From positions 368,295 through 432,294 of the forward strand of contig NZ_BSNQ01000009.1 of assembly GCF_030160075.1 (NCBI RefSeq): 64,000 nucleotides of DNA. The letters run 5' to 3'. The stretch is from Dyella lipolytica (lineage in GTDB: Bacteria; Pseudomonadota; Gammaproteobacteria; Xanthomonadales; Rhodanobacteraceae). Position 1 is the stretch's first letter; each line of letters starts with the position of its first letter. The notes under the pieces were generated by a model, which was not told the DNA's origin, did not search any database, and saw only the letters and a list, made by a program, of their open reading frames with translations. The translations under genes and the position numbers were made by a program. Positions 43,426 to 51,625 of the stretch are shown one piece after another.

Positions 43426-44613
43426 TTAGCGCTGTTGAGCATTCAGCGACTGCGATGTCTGCGCACATTGCGTGTAGTAGGTTCTGATGGTGCCTTTGAT
43501 GACTGACCCGAATCCAACGACAAAGCCGTAGCGCAGGGCGTTTCTTGTATCGCTAACCCATGCCCCCAGGGTATGCGCAGCGAGCAGCTGCTCAAGTTGC
43601 GCCAGGGTGTAAGGGCGACTGATAACCAGGGCGTCGTCGACGGCATCGATCGTTTCGAGTTGTCGCGGCAGAACTTCCTGTTGATCGACCTCGAAATGCG
43701 GATAGGTTCCGTGCGCCACGATCTGTCTCGCGCGACTGGCACCGATCGTGTAGTACGCCGTGAGCGTCTGACCATTGGGACGGCATTGCAGTGTGATCTT
43801 GTTGACGCCACCGCGAACGATTTGGCTGAGAACCAGGCTAGGCACTCCGGACGACGACTCGTAGGTCGCTCTGAGCATGAGATAACCGTTGTTCGCCAGT
43901 CCCGTGGCAAGCAGCTGGTCTGAGCTCAGCCATACGATGTCGTCATGCGATGTTGCGGGCGATGTCGTAGGTGCTGGCGTGAATGGAGCAGGATTGATGC
44001 CCATGTCCTTCAAGTAGGAAAGGATGTCACCCGATGCCGGCTGCGTCTTGCCGGTCTCATTCGCGGGCGGATCTGTGACGACAAACGCGTTCAGCCCGAT
44101 GCGATCGTTACCGGATGGCGCCCAGCGATAGAGTCCGCCGAGATACGCATAGGCACAGGCGCCCACGCACACGGCCGCCTTGGGTGTAGTCGGCGAACGA
44201 TGCTTGAGCCTCGGCACACCCAGATGCGTCGTCATCGAGCCCGCACGAAACAGCCGGCCCAGGGCAATGCCGGCAGCAAGGTCGCCGCCCTGCGAGTTCA
44301 GATAGATGTCCGAGCCAGGCGGAATCTTCCGCGAGTCGATCAGTGCCCCAACGCGGTGGGGAGCGTCCGCATCGATAACACCGTAGAGATAAACCTGCGG
44401 CGCCTTGGCGACGGTGAGCGTCAAGCGATCATCGTTGACCTGGATGGACAGCTGGCCGTCGAGCGGCGCCTGCGAGGTTCTTCCCGCGACACCTTGGCCG
44501 TAGGCCGCGAGCATCGGACCGATGCAAGCCGCCAGCAATAACGCGAACTGTACGAAGCGCCGGCGTCCAATGACCCGGCGAAGCCTATTTTCATCAACGT
44601 TAACGGGTTGCAC
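43426..44613 (-). CDS. Exported ClpP/crotonase-fold protein (COG3904-like)
   Basis: 395 residues. A twin-arginine-like signal (GRRRFVQFALLLAACIG). The central part (about 75-180) has the ClpP-like layout: IYLNSQGGDLAAGIALGRLF, then AVCVGACAYAYLGGLYRW. Relatives usually carry a serine in the CxSAC nucleophile turn, but here it reads CVGAC, so the expected serine is replaced by glycine. The C-terminal half (about 230-395) is unfamiliar. It is probably a periplasmic protein, perhaps not proteolytically active. Confidence 0.6.
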   Translation of the reverse strand: MQPVNVDENRLRRVIGRRRFVQFALLLAACIGPMLAAYGQGVAGRTSQAPLDGQLSIQVNDDRLTLTVAKAPQVYLYGVIDADAPHRVGALIDSRKIPPGSDIYLNSQGGDLAAGIALGRLFRAGSMTTHLGVPRLKHRSPTTPKAAVCVGACAYAYLGGLYRWAPSGNDRIGLNAFVVTDPPANETGKTQPASGDILSYLKDMGINPAPFTPAPTTSPATSHDDIVWLSSDQLLATGLANNGYLMLRATYESSSGVPSLVLSQIVRGGVNKITLQCRPNGQTLTAYYTIGASRARQIVAHGTYPHFEVDQQEVLPRQLETIDAVDDALVISRPYTLAQLEQLLAAHTLGAWVSDTRNALRYGFVVGFGSVIKGTIRTYYTQCAQTSQSLNAQQR

Positions 44614-44816
44614 CGCGATGTCCGTCGTTCAAAGCGCTGAGTGTCGCTCGGATCGGATGTCCCACAGGTGAACTAGGTGAATGACTAGGCGCCGATGCTC
44701 GGGGTGCGAGGCGTCGGTCGGCTCTAGACAGGGTCATCTGAAGGCCTAAGTGTCTGTCGCGCATTTGCAATCCGTTGCCGTTTAACTAACCCGTTCCGAC
44801 TAAAGCAGCGGCTGTC

Positions 44817-45383
44817 ATGACATCCACGAAGAACGTTCAGGAACTCCTGGATCTGCTATCCGCGAAGGGCAACGATGCCTACTTCGGCGAAGAAGTCTCG
44901 GTTCTCGAACACAGCCTGCAATGCGCCCATTTTGCCGAACAATCGCACGCCAGTCCGGCCACCATAACGGCCGCCCTGCTCCACGATATCGGACACATCT
45001 TGCATGGCTTGCCGGAGGATATTGCTCGGTACGGAAAAGATGGACGGCACGAAGAGATTGGAGCGACCTATCTTTCGCATTGGTTTGACGAAGCAGTCAC
45101 GGAAACGGTCCGCTTGCATGTGGCCGCCAAACGCTACCTTTGCGCAACCGATCCCAGCTACATCTCTCAGCTTTCGCCATCTTCCATCGAAAGCCTGCAA
45201 ATCCAGGGCGGCTTTATGAGCCGCGAAGAAGCGAACGCCTTTGACGCATTGCCGAATGCAAAGCTTGCCGTTCAAGTACGTCGCTGGGATGACGACGCCA
45301 AGATCCCGGCATTGAAGGTGCCTGGGCTGCAGCACTATCTACCCATCTTGCGCGCCGTTTTGCGAACCCCTGTTACGCCGTAG
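44817..45383 (+). CDS. PhnZ-like HD-domain oxygenase
   Basis: 188 residues of the HD-domain mixed-valent diiron oxygenase group. The N-terminal NDAYFGEEVSVLEHSLQCA gives Y22 and E25, spaced like the substrate residues Y24 and E27 of PhnZ, and H32. ALLHDIGHIL gives H56 and D57. Relatives split 2-amino-1-hydroxyethylphosphonate or make glycine betaine aldehyde-type products. No phnY, phnW or other phosphonate gene is near, so the substrate is unknown. The 3' end overlaps the convergent LysR gene by 45 bases. Confidence 0.75.
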   Translation: MTSTKNVQELLDLLSAKGNDAYFGEEVSVLEHSLQCAHFAEQSHASPATITAALLHDIGHILHGLPEDIARYGKDGRHEEIGATYLSHWFDEAVTETVRLHVAAKRYLCATDPSYISQLSPSSIESLQIQGGFMSREEANAFDALPNAKLAVQVRRWDDDAKIPALKVPGLQHYLPILRAVLRTPVTP

Positions 45384-46310
45384 CTGGCTTCGACGCCGAT
45401 CTTCGGCAGCGAGCGACAGCTCTTGCAATCGCGTCCTGAGAAAATCGATAAACAATCGCGTTCTCGCCGGCAATAAGCGTGTTTCGGTGATGGCGTGCAC
45501 TTGGACCGGCGAGAGGCTCCAATCGGGAAGCACACGGCGCAATCGACCCATCGCAACATCATCGCGGGTGAGTTCGCTATCCAGCGCAGCGATACCCACG
45601 CCTGTGACGGCAAGGGAGCGACTCAGACCGACACTGTTCATGACGAAGCGCGACTCGACCGTAACGTCGACCCTTTCATCGCCGCGATGAAATGTCCTCA
45701 GTGCGCCACGCTGTTTCGATGCGCCCTGCCCAACACACAACACATGGCGCACTAGATCATTGGGATGTTCGAGTGGCGGCGCCTGTTTGATATAGCTGGG
45801 CGCTGCGTACAGATAACGCGGTATCAACGCGATCTGCCGGGCGACCAGCGTCGACGGTGCGGTCGGTGGCGGTCCGATGCGAATGGCGAGATCGAAGGGC
45901 TCGGTTTGCAGATCGACACGTCGCGGCGTCAGATCGAATTCGAAGCCGATCAAGGGATAGGTGATGGCGAAGTCCCTAAGGATCGGAGCGAGATAGCCGG
46001 TGGCGAAGTCGACTGGCATCGAAACACGCAAGGTGCCGCTGGGTCGCTCAACCACATCGAGCAACGATTCATGCGCGACACGCGCCTCCTCGACGATGCT
46101 TTGGCAACGTTTGAAGTACACCTCGCCGGCCTCGGTGAGTTCCACCTTGCGCGTGGAGCGATGCAGCAGTCGCAGGCCGATCACTTTCTCCAGCTCCGCG
46201 ATGTGCCGCGACAGCGTCGAGTTCGGCATATCCAACGCCTCCGCCGCCTTGCGGAAGCTCTTGGCCCGGGCGACCTCCACGAACAGCCGCATATAGCTCA
46301 GTAGCTCCAT
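45339..46310 (-). CDS. LysR-family transcriptional regulator
   Basis: 323 residues from ATG 46310 (GGAG 8 bases upstream; an ATG two codons earlier is possible). The N-terminal helix-turn-helix SFRKAAEALDMPNSTLSRHI is followed by the LysR substrate domain (GTLRVSMPVDFATGYLAPIL, LAIRIGPPPTAPSTLVARQI). It is divergent from the Old Yellow Enzyme gene, the usual arrangement for control of that gene in response to electrophiles. Its 3' end runs into the phnZ-like gene on the other strand. Confidence 0.92.
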   Translation of the reverse strand: MELLSYMRLFVEVARAKSFRKAAEALDMPNSTLSRHIAELEKVIGLRLLHRSTRKVELTEAGEVYFKRCQSIVEEARVAHESLLDVVERPSGTLRVSMPVDFATGYLAPILRDFAITYPLIGFEFDLTPRRVDLQTEPFDLAIRIGPPPTAPSTLVARQIALIPRYLYAAPSYIKQAPPLEHPNDLVRHVLCVGQGASKQRGALRTFHRGDERVDVTVESRFVMNSVGLSRSLAVTGVGIAALDSELTRDDVAMGRLRRVLPDWSLSPVQVHAITETRLLPARTRLFIDFLRTRLQELSLAAEDRRRSQLRRNRGSQNGAQDG

Positions 46311-46336
46311 GGCCATTGCTCCATGAATGGATCAGT

Positions 46337-46350
46337 GTATTCAAATATAC
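46337..46350. promoter_or_regulatory. Possible LysR operator
   Basis: GTAT-N6-ATAC in an AT-rich stretch of the 102-base LysR/OYE intergenic region. Position fits a LysR site controlling both genes; the motif is short and the call weak. Confidence 0.3.
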
Positions 46351-46412
46351 CTGTTTATCCTCTTGATGGAACAATGCAGTATGGCGCCACGCTTTCCCAT
46401 CAGGAGTTCAAC

Positions 46413-47477
46413 GTGAACACCCTCTTCAGCACCCTTCAAATCGGCCGCCACACCCTGCGCAACCGCCTGGTGATGGCGCCGATGACCCGCTCACGCGCCG
46501 ACGACACCACCGGCGTGCCCTCCGAGCTGGCGATCGCTTATTACAGCCAGCGCGCCAACGCCGGCCTGATCATTACCGAAGGCACCTACCCCTCGCCCAC
46601 CGGCAAAGGTTATGTGCGCACGCCGGGCATCCATTCCGCGGCACAGATCGAAGCCTGGAAATCCATCACCAGTGCGGTGCATGCCGAAGGCGGCCGCATC
46701 TTTCTGCAACTGATGCACACGGGCCGAATCTCACATCCCAGCATGCAACCGAATGGCGCCACGCCTGTTGCACCCTCTGCCATCCAACCGGCGGGCAAGG
46801 TGTTCACGGCGACCGGCCCGCAGGACTTCGTGATGCCGCGCGCGCTTAGGACCGATGAAGTAAGCGGTGTCGTGAATGAGTACCGCCTTGCGACGCGCAA
46901 CGCACTGGAAGCGGGTTTCGACGGTGTCGAACTGCATGCCGCTTCGGGCTATTTGCCGGAGCAGTTCCTCTCCTCCAGCACCAATCAGCGCACCGACCGT
47001 TACGGCGGCTCGCTCGCCAATCGCGCGCGCTTCATTCTGGAAGTGCTCGCGGCGATGACGGAAGAAGCCGGCAGTGATCGCGTCGGCATCAAGATGTCGC
47101 CGGAAATGGGTTTCAACGACATCAGCGACGCGCACCCTCAGGAAACGTACCGTTACCTCGTGGAGCAGCTCGCCCCGCTCAAATTGGCTTACCTGCATGT
47201 GGCTCGCAATAAGAGCGAGTTCGACTATCGCGCATTGCTACGGCCGCTTTTCAAAGGCACTTACTTGCACGGCGGCGGACTGACCAAGGAAACGGCGTCC
47301 ACACTGATCGCGCAGGGCGATGCGGATGCCGCAGTGTTCGGCAGCCAGTATCTGGCCAATCCTGATTTAGTGCAGCGATTCCATGCCGATGCGTCACTCA
47401 ATACGCCGGACCGCGACACGTTCTACTCCCCCGGTCCGCGCGGCTACATCGACTATCCCGCATTGGCTGCGGCATAA
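46413..47477 (+). CDS. Old Yellow Enzyme family NADH:flavin oxidoreductase, NemA-like
   Basis: 354 residues from a GTG at 46413, chosen because AGGAG stands 6 bases before it; upstream ATGs lack one. An FMN barrel: NRLVMAPMTRSRA, LQLMHTGRISHPSMQP, GVELHAASGYLPEQFLSS, NQRTDRYGGSLANRARFI and AAVFGSQYLANPDLV. It reduces activated alkenes such as N-ethylmaleimide, and often nitro compounds. It is divergent from its likely LysR regulator. Confidence 0.92.
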   Translation: MNTLFSTLQIGRHTLRNRLVMAPMTRSRADDTTGVPSELAIAYYSQRANAGLIITEGTYPSPTGKGYVRTPGIHSAAQIEAWKSITSAVHAEGGRIFLQLMHTGRISHPSMQPNGATPVAPSAIQPAGKVFTATGPQDFVMPRALRTDEVSGVVNEYRLATRNALEAGFDGVELHAASGYLPEQFLSSSTNQRTDRYGGSLANRARFILEVLAAMTEEAGSDRVGIKMSPEMGFNDISDAHPQETYRYLVEQLAPLKLAYLHVARNKSEFDYRALLRPLFKGTYLHGGGLTKETASTLIAQGDADAAVFGSQYLANPDLVQRFHADASLNTPDRDTFYSPGPRGYIDYPALAAA

Positions 47478-47510
47478 ATCGCGCCGTTCGCTTCAAGCTC
47501 GCCTACCAAG

Positions 47511-47539
47511 AAGGTCCGTTTCGCATCGAAGCGGACCTT
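47511..47539. terminator. Long stem-loop after the OYE gene
   Basis: AAGGTCCGTTTCG, loop CAT, CGAAGCGGACCTT: 13 pairs including one G-T, between convergent genes. No T run. Confidence 0.5.
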
Positions 47540-47551
47540 GGTCCTACGAAC

Positions 47552-48085
47552 TCAGGTGACTTCACTGCCCAGTCGCAGGTTGATGCCCAGGGCTGTCGCC
47601 AATTCGCGTAAAGGCTCGTTGTCGCGCGTCAGCGTGACCCAACCGGCGTAGCTATCGTCGTCGGTTTCACAGGCCCACAAGGTGTAACCGTGCTCATTGA
47701 GGCGGTCGTACGCGATGCCAAAGAGCGACGCCGCGTCGATATCGGCGTGGAAATCGTCGTCATCCGGATCGCCGCCCCAGTCGATCGATATATTCCAGCG
47801 CGAGGACAGTTCGTCGATGGCTTGCACTAGCGCATGCGTGTCCTGGGCGTCGATACGGAAGCCCGATCGCCAGTCGATGATTCGTCGAATCACCCCGATG
47901 GGTTCAACGTCATGCTCATCGGCATGGACCACCGCATCTCGGTATTCCGCAAACTGCTGCAATGCCATCTCTTGGTCGCCGGGATTGATCAGTAGCAACA
48001 GCTGCCAGACCCGAGCTTCCACGGAGTCGTCGTCGCTCTCGTCGAAGCCGTCGTCGGCATCGAAGTCGTCATCGGTTGGGTTCAC
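47552..48085 (-). CDS. Acidic protein of unknown function (DUF6630-like)
   Basis: 177 residues, strongly acidic at the N-terminus (PTDDDFDADDGFDESDDD). The rest contains VWQLLLLINPGDQEMALQQF, VIRRIIDWRSGFRIDAQDTH and WACETDDDSYAGWVTLTRDN. These recall the DUF6630 family, from memory and not secure. It appears to be a soluble cytoplasmic protein. It converges with the OYE gene. Confidence 0.6.
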   Translation of the reverse strand: MNPTDDDFDADDGFDESDDDSVEARVWQLLLLINPGDQEMALQQFAEYRDAVVHADEHDVEPIGVIRRIIDWRSGFRIDAQDTHALVQAIDELSSRWNISIDWGGDPDDDDFHADIDAASLFGIAYDRLNEHGYTLWACETDDDSYAGWVTLTRDNEPLRELATALGINLRLGSEVT

Positions 48086-48246
48086 GGCAGGCTCTCAGTA
48101 TCGATGGAACGCATCTTAGTCAATCCATCCAAGGCACCGACTCCAGCGCGTGGCTGCCGACCGTCCTCTTTGCGAGGTGTTGGCATGCTTGCTCGACGCG
48201 GTGGGTGATCTAGCATAATTTTCATGCACGAATCATGCCCCAATAA

Positions 48247-48270
48247 CGACAAAATAGTTACATATTGTCG
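48247..48270. promoter_or_regulatory. Inverted repeat in the AT-rich promoter region of the V4R gene
   Basis: CGACAA-N12-TTGTCG within an AT-rich stretch, 92 bases before the ATG of the next gene. A possible operator for a dimeric regulator; the binding protein is unknown. Confidence 0.3.
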
Positions 48271-48361
48271 AAGTTTTGAACTGCAGCACACTTCGCGAAC
48301 ATAAAAACGATCATCGTATGCGCCACAACTTATTTCACCAGCATCGACACAGGGGGGCCTC

Positions 48362-49378
48362 ATGATCGAGCTGGAAATTCAGGCCCTTGCGGTGAGTCGC
48401 GAGGGTCTTCTGATTGACATCGGTCGATGCGTCGTCGCGAGCGGATATACCCTGCAGCGTCAACGTCTGACGCAGGACGACCATGGTGTGCTGATGACGA
48501 TGGTCGTGCGCGGCCCCTCGCGCAAACAGCGCACGCTCGAAGACGCGCTGGAAGCGCATGAACGCATCGTCAGTTTCGACGTCTCGCCGTTTGTGGAAGG
48601 CGCGCCGAAACCGCATTTCGCAGCATCGCCCCCCGCCCCGGTGATTCGACAACCTATCGCCCAGGCGCCGAAGACGGCTATCGCCGCCGCGCCGGTTGTC
48701 GCGCCTGCGCCGGTTGTCGCGCCTGCGCCGGCAGTCGATAAGCCAGCAGTCGACAAGCCCGTAGTCGATAAACCGAAAGCACCCGAGCTCGCCGCGGCAC
48801 CGGCGATTAACGCCGTACCCGAACGGCAACCGGAGCCCGAGCCTGAATTCGAATTCTTCATCGCACCCCGGCCGGCGCCCGCACCCGCACCTGCGCCAGT
48901 TGTGCTCGAACCGTTTGTCGAAGTGATCCCGCTGGGCCCGGACGTAGCAGCCGTCGAAAAAGTAGTGCCGAAGTTGACCAACAGCTATCCGGAAGTTTTT
49001 CCGCGACTGCTAACGCTGGAAAACGAGGTGGTCGATGCCGCGCGAGAATCGTCGCTGATGCTGGCGGGACAGCGCACCGGCACCTGGGTATTCGAACGCG
49101 ATTACGCCAACAGCGCCAAACTCGATTTGCGCGATGCGATCGAACGCATCGGCATCCCCGCGCTGCGTGCGCTGGTCGACGTCGAAAACAAAGGCGAGCA
49201 GGTACATATCCACAACAGCCCGCTATGCACGAAGGATGGTCACTCCGGCTGCACATTTTTCGCGGGCTATCTGGAGGGGCTACTCAGCCCCGCCGTTGTA
49301 TCGAACGAACTATCGATTTTCGCCGTGTGTTGCCGCAGCTGGGGCGCGGGTGAATGCATATTGGCACTCTCGGGTTGA
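48362..49378 (+). CDS. Two-domain protein: ACT-like N-terminus, Pro/Ala linker, C-terminal V4R-like domain
   Basis: 338 residues, G-rich ribosome site (GGGGGG) just before the ATG. The first 80 residues (IELEIQALAVSREGLLIDIG) have the secondary-structure pattern of an ACT-like domain. The next 120 or so are a Pro/Ala/Val linker with short repeats (PAPVVAPAP, DKPAVDKPVVDKP). The last 120 (CTKDGHSGCTFFAGYLEGLL, ELSIFAVCCRSWGAGECILA) match the V4R ligand-binding fold with its conserved cysteines. V4R domains sense hydrophobic ligands or bind metal/haem. There is no DNA-binding domain, so a sensory adaptor role is a guess. Confidence 0.6.
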   Translation: MIELEIQALAVSREGLLIDIGRCVVASGYTLQRQRLTQDDHGVLMTMVVRGPSRKQRTLEDALEAHERIVSFDVSPFVEGAPKPHFAASPPAPVIRQPIAQAPKTAIAAAPVVAPAPVVAPAPAVDKPAVDKPVVDKPKAPELAAAPAINAVPERQPEPEPEFEFFIAPRPAPAPAPAPVVLEPFVEVIPLGPDVAAVEKVVPKLTNSYPEVFPRLLTLENEVVDAARESSLMLAGQRTGTWVFERDYANSAKLDLRDAIERIGIPALRALVDVENKGEQVHIHNSPLCTKDGHSGCTFFAGYLEGLLSPAVVSNELSIFAVCCRSWGAGECILALSG

Positions 49379-49422
49379 GCGAGTCGCCGGCAGTGCAAAC
49401 GGCATCGGGTAGCGTTTTCGAA

Positions 49423-50082
49423 TCAGTCGCGATCAGGGGCTCCTAGCGGGAACAAGGGGCGATAGGGCCTCGCCTCGTCCACCGCACGGGCAAACGACGG
49501 TCGCGCCAGCAGCCGTTGTCGATACGCGATCACGTTGGCGAAGGACGGATCGATGCGATGCGTCCAGTCCGCATAAAACAGGAACGGCGCAGCGCCGCAA
49601 TCAGCCAGACTGAAGCTGTCGCCCGCCGCCCATTCGCGATGGGCCATGGTCTTGTCGAGCCATGCGTAGGCCGTATCGAGCATGGCGCGTGCATCTGCGA
49701 CACCACGTGCGTCGCGCTCCGTTTCGGGCCGCAATGCGTCGAACACGATCTTTTGTTGTGGCGTAGAGATGTAGTTGTCGAAAAAGCGATCCATGAATCG
49801 CACCCGGAGCGCCACACTGGCATCCGCGGGAAGCAGCGACACTGGCCCCGGATGATGCAGACCCAGATGCTCGATGATGATGCTGGCCTCCATGATCGTG
49901 CGATCGGCATCGACCAGGACGGGCATGCGTTTCACCGGCCATAGTGCGGCGAACTCCGTCATGATCTCTGCGTCGTCGTAGGCCAGCTTGCGCCACTCGA
50001 ACGGCGTGCCGTTTTCATAGAGCGCCACCAGCACCTTCTGGCAGTACGAGGAAAACGGGTGTGCGTAGAGCTTCAGCGTCAT
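49423..50082 (-). CDS. Glutathione S-transferase
   Basis: 219 residues from ATG 50082 (AAGGA 7 bases upstream); an ATG two codons earlier is poorly spaced. The thioredoxin-like domain starts TLKLYAHPFSSYCQKVLVAL, contains KRMPVLVDADRTIMEASIII (the cis-proline and acidic glutathione-binding turn), and the helical domain carries WAAGDSFSLADCGAAPFLFY. A cytosolic detoxification enzyme; class uncertain. It stands alone. Confidence 0.88.
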   Translation of the reverse strand: MTLKLYAHPFSSYCQKVLVALYENGTPFEWRKLAYDDAEIMTEFAALWPVKRMPVLVDADRTIMEASIIIEHLGLHHPGPVSLLPADASVALRVRFMDRFFDNYISTPQQKIVFDALRPETERDARGVADARAMLDTAYAWLDKTMAHREWAAGDSFSLADCGAAPFLFYADWTHRIDPSFANVIAYRQRLLARPSFARAVDEARPYRPLFPLGAPDRD

Positions 50083-50251
50083 TGTCATGTCCTTCCAGTT
50101 AGCGTCAGGGAGGGGCAACCAGCTGCCCACTCTCTGACGACGAACCGAACCAAGAGAAATCGACCCGCCCGACTATGTTCATGCAGCCGGCTGGCGCGCC
50201 TTTTGCTTCTGTCGCTTGTTGCGGTGGCGGGGACCCCTTCCCCGAGTCCTC

Positions 50252-50298
50252 CCGGCTGGGAGCATCATTAAACGCTCCAGCCGGGCGCGGTGCCCGGC
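50252..50298 (+). promoter_or_regulatory. Overlapping alternative hairpins upstream of the AhpD-like gene
   Basis: CCGGCTGGGAGC (50252-50263) pairs with GCTCCAGCCGG (50274-50284). GCCGGGC (50280-50286) pairs with GCCCGGC (50292-50298). The two stems share GCCGG and cannot form together. They end 30 bases before the start codon, the layout expected of an RNA switch or attenuator. Confidence 0.35.
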
Positions 50299-50327
50299 TG
50301 CAGCCCCAAACGGTCAGGAGACATCCC

Positions 50328-50678
50328 ATGATGGATTGGCTGGATTACCGCAAGCAGTTGATGGGTCGCATCGGCGAGATCGGCAAGCTCAGTCCGGATA
50401 CGGTCGCCGGATACCAGACTTTATCCAAGGCAGGACAGAAGACAGGGCATCTGGATGCCAAGACGCGTGAGCTGATCGCATTGGCCATCGCGGTCACCAC
50501 ACGTTGCGATGGTTGCATCACCGTACACACCGGCGAAGCGTTGAAGCACGGCGCCAGCCACGAAGAAATCGCCGAGGCGCTGGGTGTTGCCATTGCGCTC
50601 AACGCAGGCGCAGCGCTGGTGTACTCGGCCCGTGTCATGGACGCAGTCAGTGCTCACGAAGCAGGCCAAGCGGCGTGA
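50328..50678 (+). CDS. AhpD-like carboxymuconolactone decarboxylase family protein
   Basis: 116 residues from ATG 50328 (AGGAG 7 bases upstream; a second ATG follows directly). The redox motif CDGCITVHTG (CxxCxxxH) near residue 64 is that of AhpD-type peroxidases and thiol oxidoreductases. The remaining helices (LDAKTRELIALAIAVTTR, EEIAEALGVAIALNAGAAL) fit the family. It probably forms a helical oligomer with peroxidase or disulfide-exchange activity. No ahpC is adjacent. Confidence 0.88.
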   Translation: MMDWLDYRKQLMGRIGEIGKLSPDTVAGYQTLSKAGQKTGHLDAKTRELIALAIAVTTRCDGCITVHTGEALKHGASHEEIAEALGVAIALNAGAALVYSARVMDAVSAHEAGQAA

Positions 50679-50687
50679 ATACCACGT

Positions 50688-50720
50688 ATACGGTGCCGCA
50701 CCGTTGTTGCGGCACCGTAT
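50688..50720 (+). terminator. Long stem-loop after the AhpD-like gene
   Basis: ATACGGTGCCGCA, 7-base loop, TGCGGCACCGTAT: a perfect 13-base-pair stem starting 9 bases after the stop codon. There is no T run. Confidence 0.5.
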
Positions 50721-50889
50721 GCGGGATGGCCACTTAAAAAATGAGGAAAGATGACTCTGCCCCCCGTTTCTAGACCCCCATTTCTCCCCTTTGCCGTCAT
50801 GCCCATTTCAAAATCGGGCCCGTCATACGTCGTAGCCAATACCACGGGGCTTATCCCGCGACCTGGCCACCACCGAAGGGAGTGACGAC

Positions 50890-51138
50890 GTGCTTCTGAC
50901 CCCCGAAGAAATCGAGCTGCGGCTAGCGGAACTGAGTCGCTCGATGCCGCGCCTGCTTAAGGACAATCACGGCACCGAATTCTGGATCGAATTTATGGAA
51001 CGCGCCGACGCGATCAAAGACCGCGTATCGCTCGATCATTTTGATTGGGTGACGGAAAGGATCTACGAAGTACTCGTGAATTACGGCATATCGCCGCCGT
51101 CGCGTTGGATACTCGGCCCTTTGTCCAACATCCGTTGA
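50890..51138 (+). CDS. Small hypothetical protein
   Basis: 82 residues from a GTG start (GAAGGGAG upstream). A soluble, mostly helical protein: LTPEEIELRLAELSRSMPRL, FWIEFMERADAIKDRVSLD, FDWVTERIYEVLVNYGISPP. There is no recognisable domain. It may be a stand-alone protein; the ribosome site and codon use support translation. Confidence 0.55.
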   Translation: MLLTPEEIELRLAELSRSMPRLLKDNHGTEFWIEFMERADAIKDRVSLDHFDWVTERIYEVLVNYGISPPSRWILGPLSNIR

Positions 51139-51277
51139 GGTGTGCTGCGTCGTGAGCTGACGCGTACAGTGGCTGGATAGCGTCAAGAAGAAATCAAACG
51201 AATAAGGGTGGCTGAATGCCGTCCTTTTTTGTGGCGTAAGCTATGGCCCACTCCAATGGGGAGTAAAGGGGCAACTT

Positions 51278-51466
51278 ATGCATATGCATCCATTCTTTGG
51301 GTTGATCGCAGGCATCCTGGCAGTGATTCCGGCCTGGAAGATTGTTTCCAAGGCTGGCTACAACGGCGCATGGGCACTTTTACTGTTCATCCCGCTCGTC
51401 AACATCATCATGATGTACGTCTTCGCGTTCAATGTCTGGCCGATCGAGCGGGCACGTACGCCGTAA
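51278..51466 (+). CDS. Small two-helix membrane protein
   Basis: 62 residues with a good ribosome site (AAGGGG 6 bases upstream). Two membrane helices: FFGLIAGILAVIPAWKIV and WALLLFIPLVNIIMMYVFAF. The pattern (AxxPAWKIxxKAGxxGxWALL) is that of small uncharacterised membrane proteins found in many proteobacteria. Function unknown. Confidence 0.65.
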   Translation: MHMHPFFGLIAGILAVIPAWKIVSKAGYNGAWALLLFIPLVNIIMMYVFAFNVWPIERARTP

Positions 51467-51556
51467 TCGCCAGTAACAGTAACAAGCCAGGTCACATACC
51501 GGGCTGCATTTTCAACGCATGCCGGCAAACAGGCGAGCGTAGATAATCAACAGATA

Positions 51557-51602
51557 AACGGGGTCAGATGGTGCTTTTAAAAGCCCACCTGACCCCGTTT
51601 TT
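51557..51602. terminator. Long palindrome with GGGGTCAG arms, acting as terminator
   Basis: AACGGGGTCAG...CTGACCCCGTT followed by T. The inner part (GCTTTTAAAAGC) also pairs, making an almost continuous hairpin of about 20 pairs between converging genes. GGGGTCAG palindromes recur in Xanthomonadaceae genomes, so this is probably a dispersed element used as a terminator. Confidence 0.6.
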
Positions 51603-51625
51603 CGTAACGCTCATCAAAGAGTTCG

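Noticed and set aside
48690-48780. Short tandem repeats considered as a separate element
   Set aside because: They are in frame and encode the Pro/Ala/Val linker of the V4R-like protein.
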